Part shown: positions 1 through 5,635 of the stretch, one piece after another | Layout of the letters: every line of letters starts with the position of its first letter | Numbering within the stretch: position 1 is the first letter of the stretch | Assembly: GCA_024691475.1 (NCBI GenBank) | Contig: JAILNP010000014.1 | Location: forward strand, 1-5,841 | Length of the DNA stretch: 5,841 nucleotides | Direction of reading: 5' to 3' | Source: Denitrobacterium sp024691475 | Lineage (GTDB): Bacteria > Actinomycetota > Coriobacteriia > Coriobacteriales > Eggerthellaceae | Translations under genes and position numbers: made by a program | The notes under the pieces: generated by a model | Databases searched by the model: none | What the model was told of the DNA's origin: nothing | What the model saw: the letters and a program-made list of their open reading frames with translations, nothing else

Positions 1-668
1 TGGCCCTTGCCACCCGCATTCGTGCCCGGCATGAAGTTGCCAATGGTATGCGAAAGGTACGTGAGCAGGGCAAGCTGCTTGGCAGCACCATCTTCGGCGC
101 CCAGTTCGAGCAAGGCGTCGATGGTATTCAGCGTGCACGAGCAGAACGATCCCTCGAGCATCTTCAGGGAATCGGGGCTCCACAGGTACGCGTACAGCAC
201 GGCGGCAGCACGCGGAGCAGTAGCCTCGTCGAAGACGAACTGCAAGTCGATGCCGCCCTCGGTCGTGCCGATTTCCGACGTGCAGCCCTGTGCTTTGCCT
301 GCGGCCGCATCGACGATTTCGGCCATCGAGCCGTCGGGGTTATAAGAGGTGCCCTGCGTCATCACGCGAGCGGCGCGTTCGTACTCGATCAGAGCGTAGG
401 CGTCGGCCGCCGTGCTCAGACGCACCTGAGCGCCCTTCTTGCGCAGATCGTTGTACGCAGCGATCTTCTGCGCCCATTCCTCCAGGCCAGCATAGTCTTC
501 GAAGTTACGCAGCTGGGAACTGACATCGTTGAACACCTGAGCGAAGCAATCTTCGTCTTCGACCATTTCGGAGAGCTGATCGATGAGCTTCTTCGCTGGA
601 ATGCCCTGCGCAAAAGCCGCCTGGCACTTCTTCTTGCCATACAGTTTTTCGATGCTAGACCCTGCCAC
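1..668 (-). CDS. Hypothetical protein, N-terminal 222 residues, runs off the left edge
   Basis: I do not recognise this protein. It starts with GTG at 668 (MAGSSIEKLYGKKK...), chosen because GGGGGAG (675-681) lies 6 bases upstream and a TATAAT -10 box (708-713) lies about 33 bases further up. The frame is open to the window edge and uses the same GC-rich codons (GGC, ATC, CTG, GAA) as the neighbouring genes. The visible part looks mostly alpha-helical, with an acidic patch EMVEDED near residues 35-40, charged helices at 50-105, and five cysteines (15, 41, 129, 176, 178), the last two as FCSC. There is no signal peptide or membrane segment, so a cytoplasmic location is likely. A Gly-rich stretch (PGTNAGGKG, about 214-222) sits at the edge. 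It is transcribed separately from prs, since a terminator and a promoter lie between them. The function is unknown, but the gene itself looks real. Confidence 0.8.
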   Translation of the reverse strand, partial: MAGSSIEKLYGKKKCQAAFAQGIPAKKLIDQLSEMVEDEDCFAQVFNDVSSQLRNFEDYAGLEEWAQKIAAYNDLRKKGAQVRLSTAADAYALIEYERAARVMTQGTSYNPDGSMAEIVDAAAGKAQGCTSEIGTTEGGIDLQFVFDEATAPRAAAVLYAYLWSPDSLKMLEGSFCSCTLNTIDALLELGAEDGAAKQLALLTYLSHTIGNFMPGTNAGGKG

Positions 669-674
669 GGCTAT

Positions 675-681
675 CTCCCCC
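675..681 (-). promoter_or_regulatory. Ribosome binding site for the GTG-started gene at 668
   Basis: On the minus strand GGGGGAG is followed by six bases (ATAGCC) and then GTG. This near-consensus site fixes a GTG start that is otherwise easy to miss. The next ATG in frame is at codon 35, well inside the protein. Confidence 0.75.
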
Positions 682-707
682 ATTCGTGTTCGCCGTCAAT
701 GCATCCG

Positions 708-713
708 ATTATA
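708..713 (-). promoter_or_regulatory. Probable -10 box of the promoter for the 1-668 gene
   Basis: The minus strand reads TATAAT here, a perfect -10 hexamer about 40 bases before the GTG start and downstream of the prs terminator. The hexamer at 17-base spacing (731-736, AGGCTA) is a poor -35, so the promoter may need an activator. An ATGCAT palindrome (699-704) lies at the expected transcription start, like the ones at the 5390-5395 promoter. Confidence 0.5.
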
Positions 714-763
714 ACTCACCGAGTCGCAAATAGCCTGATAAGCTAGCGAACGGTCCGCCCACG

Positions 764-793
764 AAAAACGGAGCGCCCCACAGGGGACGCTCC
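764..793 (-). terminator. Rho-independent terminator after prs
   Basis: Read on the minus strand, GGAGCG and CGCTCC (788-793 and 770-775) form a 6-bp stem. It continues after a single bulged base as CCCC/GGGG around a 3-base loop, and is followed by G and five T (764-768). It begins 26 bases after the prs TAG and ends the CwlM-like/glmU/prs transcription unit. Confidence 0.85.
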
Positions 794-818
794 GCGGAAA
801 CCGGCTATGCGGGAGATG

Positions 819-1784
819 CTATTCGAACAGAGCGGCTACGCTGCCGTATTCGAACACGTTCTTAATCGTCTTGGCGAACAGGGGCGCCACCGAGAGGACC
901 TTAATCTTGCCGTTCTGGCGCTCGAGCGGAACGGGCACGGCGTTCGTAACCACGACTTCCTCGATGGAAGAGTTCGCAATGCGCTCGTAGGCAGGACCGC
1001 TGAACAGGCCATGCGTAGCGCAGGCGTATACCGCGCGGGCGCCCTTCGCCTTCAGCGTGTCGGCAGCGGCAACCAGCGAGCCAGCCGTATCAATCATGTC
1101 GTCGTTGATAATGCAAATCTTGTCGGTGACATCGCCAATGAGGGCCGTGATCTCGCTCTGGTTGTGGCGCGGGCGGTCCTTGTGCATGATGGCGATGCTG
1201 CTATCGAGCTTGGTCTGGAACTTCTTGGCAGCCTTTGCGCGGCCCACGTCAGGGGAAACGACGCAGACCTCGTCGGGATCCCAACCCTTGTTCTTGAAGT
1301 AGTCGACGAAGATGCCCATGGCCGTCATGTGGTTCACGGGAATCTCGAAGAAGCCCTGGATGGCGTTCTGGTGCAGGTCGACCGAAATCATGTTCGTGGC
1401 ACCGGCGGCTTCCAGCATATCGGCGACCAGACGTGCGGTAATGGGCTCGCGCGGAGCGGCCTTGCGCTCCTGGCGGGCGTAGCCGTAGTGCGTGATTACG
1501 GCGGAAATGGTGCGGGCGCTGGCGCGCTTTGCCGCATCAATCATGATGAGCAGCTCCATGAGCGCGTCGTTGATGTGCTCGCCAGCAACGCTCTGCACGA
1601 TGAAGACGTCGCAACCGCGCACGCTCTCCAGGTAGCGAGCGTAGATTTCGCCATTCGCGAACTTCTCGAGCTTCACGTTGCCGAGGTCCATCTTGAGCTC
1701 GTTGGCGATCTGCTCGGCAAGCTCGCGATTCACCGACCCCGAGAAGAGCTTCATCTGCTTTTTCATGTCGATGATGTTAGCCAT
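819..1784 (-). CDS. prs: Ribose-phosphate pyrophosphokinase (PRPP synthetase), actinobacterial class I type
   Basis: Cytosolic enzyme that transfers pyrophosphate from ATP to ribose 5-phosphate, giving PRPP for purine, pyrimidine, histidine, tryptophan and NAD synthesis. The 321-residue product (MANIIDMKKQMKLFSGS...) matches the usual 310-325. Visible landmarks are FANGEIYARYLESVRG (42-57), the ATP-binding YARQERK (102-108), the metal-binding DLHQNAIQGFF (136-146), the flexible loop HKDRPRHNQSE (201-211) and the PRPP-binding loop DDMIDTAGS (228-236). The segment SPDVGRAKAAKK (177-188) lacks the three residues of the E. coli-type SPDIGGVVRAR and resembles mycobacterial Prs, as does the C-terminus VLSVAPLFAKTIKNVFEYGSVAALFE. 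The ATG at 1784 is preferred because GGGGAAGG (1793-1800) lies 8 bases upstream. An in-frame ATG at 1802 overlaps that site, and longer extensions run back into glmU. It follows glmU by 35 bases and is last in its operon. Confidence 0.97.
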   Translation of the reverse strand: MANIIDMKKQMKLFSGSVNRELAEQIANELKMDLGNVKLEKFANGEIYARYLESVRGCDVFIVQSVAGEHINDALMELLIMIDAAKRASARTISAVITHYGYARQERKAAPREPITARLVADMLEAAGATNMISVDLHQNAIQGFFEIPVNHMTAMGIFVDYFKNKGWDPDEVCVVSPDVGRAKAAKKFQTKLDSSIAIMHKDRPRHNQSEITALIGDVTDKICIINDDMIDTAGSLVAAADTLKAKGARAVYACATHGLFSGPAYERIANSSIEEVVVTNAVPVPLERQNGKIKVLSVAPLFAKTIKNVFEYGSVAALFE

Positions 1785-1792
1785 TGCTTCAA

Positions 1793-1800
1793 CCTTCCCC
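1793..1800 (-). promoter_or_regulatory. Ribosome binding site that decides the prs start
   Basis: GGGGAAGG on the minus strand is 8 bases from the ATG at 1784. It overlaps the alternative in-frame ATG at 1802 and so argues against that start. Confidence 0.65.
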
Positions 1801-1819
1801 ATAGCTAATGATGCTATTA

Positions 1820-3184
1820 CTATTGCTCCTGCTTGGGAGCACGATATTGTTCCTTCACGACCTGGCGGGCACGGCCCAAGGCCAGCGCGCAATCGGGCAC
1901 GTCTTCGGTGATGACCGAACCAGCGCCCACGAGCGCATGCGAACCGATGGTAACGGGGGCCACCATCATAGTGTCGCTACCCACGAACGCATTCTCGCCG
2001 ATAACGGTAGGCCACTTGCGCTCGCCGTCGTAATTGCAGGTAATGGAGCCAGCGCCAATGTTCACGCCGCCGGCCATGGTGGTGTCGCCGATGTAGCTCA
2101 GGTGCGGAACCTTGCTGCCAGGGCCAATGGTGGACTTCTTGATTTCGACGTGCGTGCCAGCCTTGGCACCTTCGCACAAATGCGTACCAGGGCGCAGGTA
2201 CGCGCGCGGCCCGCACGTGCAACCGTCGTCGATAACCGTTTCCACGGCAACCGTCTCATCGATGACGCAGCCAGCGCCAACGGTGGTATCGGTGAGGCGC
2301 GTATTCGGGCCCAGAACTGTATCGGGGCCAATCTCGACCGCGCCAAGAAGCGTGGTCATGGGAAGAATCTCGACGTCCTGGGCAAGCTTTACATCGGGGC
2401 CAATCCACACGGTGGAAGGATCGGTCATGGTAACGCCCGCCAGCATATGGCGCTCGTTGATGCGACGCTGCATGACCTGCGACGCCTGCGCCAGCTGTAC
2501 GCGCGTGTTGATGCCCAGGCACTCGTTGGAATCGGCCGCGCAGAAGCCCAGAACAGAACGGCCTTCGTTGCGGGCGATCTCGATCACGTCGGTAAGGTAG
2601 AACTCGCCTTGGGCGTTGTTGGTGCCCACCTTGGAAAGCGCCTGGAACAGCAGCTGCGCATCGAAGCAGTAGAAGCCCGAGTTGCATTCGCCGATAAGCG
2701 CCTCTTCGGGCGTGCAATCCTTCTGCTCGACAATGCGCTCTACCTGGCCCGCAGCATCACGCACGATGCGACCGTACCCCGTGGGGTCGGCGGGCTGCAT
2801 GGTAAGAACCACGACGCCAGCATCGTCTTGCTCGCGTGCGGCAACCAAAGCGGAAAGCGTTTCGGGCGTGACGAGCGGGCTGTCGCCCGAAAGCACCAGC
2901 AGCGACCCGGTGACGCCCTGGAATTCCGAAGCGCAGGCCATAACGGCATCGGCCGTACCACGCTGTTCCTGCTGAATGACGATATTAGTGTCGGCCACGA
3001 TGGGCTCGACAACCTCGCGCGCATGACCCAGCACGGTAACGATGCGGCTAATGCCAGCATCGTGCGCGGCTTCGACAACCCAACGCACCAGCGGGCGCCC
3101 CAGGAGCTTGTGGCTTACCTTGGGGTGACGCGACTTCATGCGGGTGCCTTCACCCGCGGCCAATATAATCGCGGAAGCTTCCAT
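1820..3184 (-). CDS. glmU: Bifunctional GlmU: GlcNAc-1-P uridyltransferase / GlcN-1-P acetyltransferase
   Basis: Cytosolic enzyme for the last two steps of UDP-GlcNAc synthesis. The C-terminal domain acetylates glucosamine 1-phosphate from acetyl-CoA, and the N-terminal domain couples the product to UTP. At 454 residues it is full length (E. coli 456). The uridyltransferase domain (about 1-228) has LAAGEGTRMKSRHPKVSHK (8-26), QEQRGTADA (72-80), LSGDSPL (98-104), GYGRIVR (136-142) and NNAQGEFYLTD (189-199). The left-handed beta-helix (about 250-445) has RPG (331-333), EIKK (347-350), the catalytic-type HLSYIGD (H361), NIGAGSITCNYDG (375-387) and FVGSDTMMVAPV (400-411). The ATG at 3184 is chosen because family homology starts there and AGGAAGAAGGA (3189-3199) precedes it. 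The open frame upstream is only the shadow of the preceding gene. It starts 22 bases after the CwlM-like gene, and glmU-prs adjacency is common in Gram-positive bacteria. Confidence 0.97.
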   Translation of the reverse strand: MEASAIILAAGEGTRMKSRHPKVSHKLLGRPLVRWVVEAAHDAGISRIVTVLGHAREVVEPIVADTNIVIQQEQRGTADAVMACASEFQGVTGSLLVLSGDSPLVTPETLSALVAAREQDDAGVVVLTMQPADPTGYGRIVRDAAGQVERIVEQKDCTPEEALIGECNSGFYCFDAQLLFQALSKVGTNNAQGEFYLTDVIEIARNEGRSVLGFCAADSNECLGINTRVQLAQASQVMQRRINERHMLAGVTMTDPSTVWIGPDVKLAQDVEILPMTTLLGAVEIGPDTVLGPNTRLTDTTVGAGCVIDETVAVETVIDDGCTCGPRAYLRPGTHLCEGAKAGTHVEIKKSTIGPGSKVPHLSYIGDTTMAGGVNIGAGSITCNYDGERKWPTVIGENAFVGSDTMMVAPVTIGSHALVGAGSVITEDVPDCALALGRARQVVKEQYRAPKQEQ

Positions 3185-3206
3185 TCCGTCCTTCTTCCTG
3201 CGTTTA

Positions 3207-4109
3207 TTACTCGGTTTCAAGGGAAAGCGCAGCGCAAATGGCATCGAGCAGGGCGATGGCATAGTGCTGTGCAGAGCGGCCTTCGCCAGCATCCTGCCAC
3301 TGCGCAGAGGGCAGGCTGATGGCGATGCGCGGCGGCGTCTGCGTGGCAGCGCCCATGGCGGTGCGCAGACGCAGGCCAAGCGTTTCCTCTTCGTCGAACG
3401 TGACGAAGGGGACGCTCTGCTGGGCGCCTTCCTGCCCCACCACGATTTGCACGAGGAGCATGTCCTCATCGGGGGCAACGAGCAGGGAATCGGCGCTAAC
3501 GATCTTCGATGCGGGATTCGTGGCAAGGGCCAGGTTCGACATGCGCGCCGCTACGGAACGCGTGAACGAATCGGTTCCGAACAAGCAGAGCGCATTGCGC
3601 TCGAGCACATCGGAAGCGCGAGCAAAGCCCAGATGCACGGCCGCCTGGGGGCCAGGCTTACCTTCCCAGGAATGATGCAGATTATGCACGGCGCGATACG
3701 TGAACGCACCAGCGATGCCATCGGAGGGCAGGCCCATGTTCAGCTGGAACTTGCGCAGGGCGAGTTCCGTGTACGCGCCAAAGATGCCATCGTCGTTGCA
3801 GGCAAAGCCCAGGGCATTCAGCGCATTCTGGAGCTGCTTGACATCGTTGCCGTGGAAGTAGGGCATGCGCAGGTACAGCGTGCGATCGCCCAGATGGAAC
3901 GTGGCGTCGAGCAACGCAGCCCACACCTTCTCGTTCACCTGGGTAGTAGCAGGCAGGCCATTGGCCTGGCAAAACGCAGAAACGGCGACGCCAGTGGCGT
4001 CGTCGTATGTACCGGTGACCTGGCTATCTGCCAGAAAATTCAATTCCGCGAGCTTCTGTTGAACGTCGAGAACACCAGCGCCCGTGTCGTTTTTTTGCAT
4101 TGTATCCAT
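3207..4109 (-). CDS. CwlM-like protein: two peptidoglycan-binding domains plus degenerate amidase domain
   Basis: A 300-residue protein with two PG_binding_1-type repeats, at about 12-68 (VLDVQQKLAELNFL...) and 87-144 (GNDVKQLQNALNALGF...DGIFGAYTELALRKFQ...DGIAG). Their order and the linker HLGDRTLYLRMP resemble mycobacterial CwlM, the amidase-like activator of MurA. Residues about 165-298 follow the outline of an Amidase_3 domain: a helix with RSVAARMSNLA, a strand LLVQIVVG where SIHANA would be, and a closing helix YAIALLDAICAAL. I see no DPGHGG motif and no His in the SIH position, so zinc catalysis is unlikely. It has no signal peptide, so I infer a cytoplasmic regulatory role. The tail beyond the amidase fold that is phosphorylated in mycobacterial CwlM is missing. 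The ATG at 4109 fits a leaderless start (TACAAT 6 bases upstream). ATG 4100 is possible; ATG 4145 lies inside a dyad and is unlikely. It is first in the cluster with glmU and prs. Confidence 0.85.
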   Translation of the reverse strand: MDTMQKNDTGAGVLDVQQKLAELNFLADSQVTGTYDDATGVAVSAFCQANGLPATTQVNEKVWAALLDATFHLGDRTLYLRMPYFHGNDVKQLQNALNALGFACNDDGIFGAYTELALRKFQLNMGLPSDGIAGAFTYRAVHNLHHSWEGKPGPQAAVHLGFARASDVLERNALCLFGTDSFTRSVAARMSNLALATNPASKIVSADSLLVAPDEDMLLVQIVVGQEGAQQSVPFVTFDEEETLGLRLRTAMGAATQTPPRIAISLPSAQWQDAGEGRSAQHYAIALLDAICAALSLETE

Positions 4110-4115
4110 ACCCGC

Positions 4116-4121
4116 ATTGTA
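4116..4121 (-). promoter_or_regulatory. Probable -10 box of a leaderless promoter for the CwlM-like/glmU/prs cluster
   Basis: The minus strand reads TACAAT, then six bases (GCGGGT), then the ATG at 4109. That spacing would place the transcription start at or next to the start codon, the TANNNT arrangement of leaderless actinobacterial genes. No Shine-Dalgarno sequence precedes this ATG, unlike glmU, prs and the 1-668 gene. No convincing -35 is seen; the region holds the 4122-4156 dyad instead. Confidence 0.45.
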
Positions 4122-4156
4122 ACGCCCCAGACATGCCAAGAACATGCCTGGGGCGT
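4122..4156 (-). promoter_or_regulatory. 35-bp dyad between prenyl synthase and CwlM-like gene (operator or RNA hairpin)
   Basis: ACGCCCCAGACATG (4122-4135) and CATGCCTGGGGCGT (4143-4156) are inverted repeats of 14 bp around a 7-base spacer. In RNA from the minus strand the only mismatch becomes a G-U pair. It begins 31 bases past the prenyl synthase stop and touches the putative -10 box. No run of T follows the stem on the minus strand, so it is not a textbook terminator. It could be an operator, a weak terminator or an mRNA-processing hairpin. Confidence 0.6.
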
Positions 4157-4186
4157 GCTTTCATACGTTCCCTATGAACGAAAGGG

Positions 4187-5254
4187 CTAATTCAAACGGT
4201 TGACGAACCAGTCGGCCATCGAAATGAGCAGATCGCGCGCCGACGAAGGGCCAAGAATCTCGAGCAGACGGTTCTTCGCGATGCTCGTGAGGTTTTCCGC
4301 ATAGGAACGCGCGTAATCGATGCTGCCGGAATCCTGCATGATCTGAGCGGCTTCCTCCAGGATGGCGGGGTCCTTCTCGTGCGAGCTGAGAATCTCCACG
4401 AGCCTGTCGCGCTTCGGGGAATTCTGGAGAGCATGCACCACGCACAGCGTGCGCTTGCCCTCGGTGATGTCGTTGCGGAAGTCCTTCTTGGTGGATTCCT
4501 CGCTGCCAATGAGGTTGAGCAGGTCGTCTTGAATCTGGAAGGCCAGGCCCGTATCGAGGCCGTAATTACGCAGGCCTTCGATTTCGGCTTCGGAGCCACC
4601 GCCCACGATGGCGCCAATGGCCAGCGGCACGGCACCCGAATAATGCGCCGTCTTATGCGTAGCCATGACCAGGTAATCTTCCGGCGTGATGTCGTAACGG
4701 CCATCGCGCGCCCAACCGATATCGAGCGCCTGACCTTCGATGGTGCGGCGCGTCATCTCGGTGAGTTCGGTGATGAGGCGGATCTTCGTGGAATCGTCGA
4801 GGTTCGGATCGAACGCAACGGTGCCATTGACCAGCGTAAGGCCCAAATCGCCCGCATTGATGGCCAGGCCCATGCCCTCGGTAAGGTGCAGGCAGGGCAC
4901 GCCACGACGCAGTTCCGCCTCGTCGGCGATATCGTCGTGAATGAGGGCGGCCGTATGGAAATGCTCGATGGCGGCGGCCGCGCTTACGGCGCGCTTCACA
5001 TCGCCCCCAACGGCGCGACATGCGGCAAAGCAAATGAGCGGACGGTGACGCTTGCCGCCGTTCTCGCTGTAGCGGGAAAGCGGACCATACAGATACCGGT
5101 TCATGTCGGGATGGGTGCCTTCGGGAATGAAGGTATTCACAAGATCCCCCACCTGGTCGGCATAATGATCGAGATATTCCCCGAACGTGGCGGATTCGTA
5201 ATCGACGGTTGCGAGAAATTCGTCGAACTCGCGAACGGATGGCTGCTGCTTCAC
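4187..5254 (-). CDS. Trans-polyprenyl diphosphate synthase (probably long chain)
   Basis: Isoprenyl synthase that adds isopentenyl diphosphate units to an allylic primer with Mg2+, in the cytosol. The 355-residue product has the family motifs in order: GGKRHRP (66-72), first Asp-rich motif DDIAD (107-111) with RRG (116-118), GQALDI (174-179), KTAHYSG (201-207), second Asp-rich motif QDDLLN (242-247) and DFRNDITEGKRTL (258-270). The residues 4 and 5 places before the first motif are both Ala, which in this family usually allows chains beyond C20, so a menaquinone side-chain synthase is my inference. The second motif ends in Asn rather than Asp. The GTG at 5254 is favoured because GAGGAAGAG lies 9 bases upstream. 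A GTG at 5299 (370 residues) has AAGG with no spacing, and the extra codons (AGG, GGT, CGG) are unlike the rest of the gene. The gene has its own promoter and upstream ATGCAT array. Confidence 0.93.
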   Translation of the reverse strand: MKQQPSVREFDEFLATVDYESATFGEYLDHYADQVGDLVNTFIPEGTHPDMNRYLYGPLSRYSENGGKRHRPLICFAACRAVGGDVKRAVSAAAAIEHFHTAALIHDDIADEAELRRGVPCLHLTEGMGLAINAGDLGLTLVNGTVAFDPNLDDSTKIRLITELTEMTRRTIEGQALDIGWARDGRYDITPEDYLVMATHKTAHYSGAVPLAIGAIVGGGSEAEIEGLRNYGLDTGLAFQIQDDLLNLIGSEESTKKDFRNDITEGKRTLCVVHALQNSPKRDRLVEILSSHEKDPAILEEAAQIMQDSGSIDYARSYAENLTSIAKNRLLEILGPSSARDLLISMADWFVNRLN

Positions 5255-5356
5255 GATGCGAAACTCTTCCTCGGGCGTATGCGGTGCCCGACCCCTCACC
5301 TTGCAAATAACACGTTAAGGCGCAATGCGAGCACAGGAACAAGCACTTGAATACTT

Positions 5357-5372
5357 CGATGCCCATGCATCG
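5357..5372 (-). other. Hairpin at the start of the prenyl synthase leader
   Basis: CGATGC and GCATCG form a 6-bp perfect stem around a 4-base loop, about 10 bases into the predicted transcript. It contains one of the ATGCAT palindromes, so it could act as a DNA site or as a 5' stabilising RNA hairpin. Confidence 0.4.
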
Positions 5373-5413
5373 CCTAACCCGTAAAATGCATTATAGGATA
5401 CAAAACAATGCAT
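5365..5413. promoter_or_regulatory. Array of three ATGCAT palindromes over the prenyl synthase promoter
   Basis: ATGCAT occurs at 5365-5370, 5386-5391 and 5408-5413, with start-to-start distances of 21 and 22 bp, about two helical turns. The middle copy overlaps the -10 box and the outer copies flank it. The only other ATGCAT I find in the window is at 699-704, also beside a -10 box. This fits an operator array for a dimeric regulator, but no regulator gene is in the window. Confidence 0.4.
5390..5395 (-). promoter_or_regulatory. Probable -10 box of the prenyl synthase promoter
   Basis: The minus strand reads TATAAT. The best -35 candidate is TGGATA (5415-5420), with a long 19-base spacer. 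Transcription would start near 5383, giving a leader of about 130 bases to the GTG at 5254 (about 85 to the one at 5299). Confidence 0.5.
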
Positions 5414-5473
5414 ATATCCACATGTGCACGAATACGGCGCATTAACCCCACAGACGATTGGGATGAACGCAGA

Positions 5474-5530
5474 TTCGAACCCCACCGCGTGGGGCTTACG
5501 CACAGGTAAGTGGTAGGAGCGGTGGGGTTC
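5474..5530 (-). repeat. 57-bp direct repeat, distal copy carrying a tRNA-Leu 3'-end fragment
   Basis: Matches 5636-5692 at 56 of 57 positions (the difference is at 5502 versus 5664), offset 162 bp. Positions 5511-5530 reproduce the last 20 bases of tRNA-Leu including CCA, but the rest of the tRNA is absent. The other 37 bases copy the tRNA trailer. The arrangement resembles an attachment-site pair at a tRNA 3' end, or a partial tandem duplication. Confidence 0.85.
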
Positions 5531-5533
5531 CCT

Positions 5534-5552
5534 ATTTTCGCTTCGCGAAAAT
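5534..5552. other. AT-rich hairpin next to the distal repeat
   Basis: ATTTTCG and CGAAAAT form a perfect 7-bp stem around a 5-base loop. On the minus strand it is preceded by a second hairpin (5562-5573, GCGC around a GAAA tetraloop). The function is unclear; it may be a terminator remnant or part of a small structured RNA. Confidence 0.4.
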
Positions 5553-5579
5553 CATTGCCTCGCGCTTTCGCGCTCGACC

Positions 5580-5624
5580 GAAACGCTACGGGGGCCGCAC
5601 TGCGGCCCCCGCTTTACGCGTTTC
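5580..5624 (-). terminator. Strong GC-rich hairpin downstream of tRNA-Leu, possible terminator
   Basis: CGGGGGCCG and CGGCCCCCG (within 5589-5611) form a 9-bp stem with a 5-base loop. An outer helix of GAAACGC (5580-5586) with GCGTTTC (5618-5624) encloses it. On the minus strand it follows the tRNA 3' end by about 50 bases and is followed by TAGCGTTTCGG, a weak T tract. Termination of the tRNA transcript is the likeliest role; with TTT on both flanks it might work in both directions. Confidence 0.5.
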
Positions 5625-5635
5625 CACCTCATCGG

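Noticed and set aside
48..746. Plus-strand open frame of 232 codons at the left edge
   Set aside because: The minus-strand frame here has a GTG start, a strong ribosome binding site and better codon use; the plus frame has neither recognisable motifs nor start signals.
4109..4145. ATG 4145 as the start of the CwlM-like protein
   Set aside because: It falls inside the 35-bp dyad, has no ribosome binding site, and would add MFLACLGRYNAG upstream of the first domain; the downstream ATG fits the TACAAT box.
807..4190. Long plus-strand open frames opposite prs, glmU and the CwlM-like gene
   Set aside because: They are antisense to genes with clear family motifs, have His/Arg/Ala-rich low-quality translations, and result from the GC-rich codon pattern of the minus strand.
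4379..5350. Plus-strand open frame of 323 codons opposite the prenyl synthase
   Set aside because: It is a mirror of the prenyl synthase codons; all conserved motifs lie in the minus frame.
4653..5366. Minus-strand frame starting at ATG 5366 inside the prenyl synthase leader, as a leader peptide or overlapping gene
   Set aside because: It has no ribosome binding site and runs far into the prenyl synthase in another frame with Arg-rich translation, which does not look like a leader peptide.
5431..5480. A second tRNA ending near TTCGAATC (minus strand)
   Set aside because: The T-loop-like TTCGAAT has no complementary T-stem, and no anticodon or acceptor arms are found around it.
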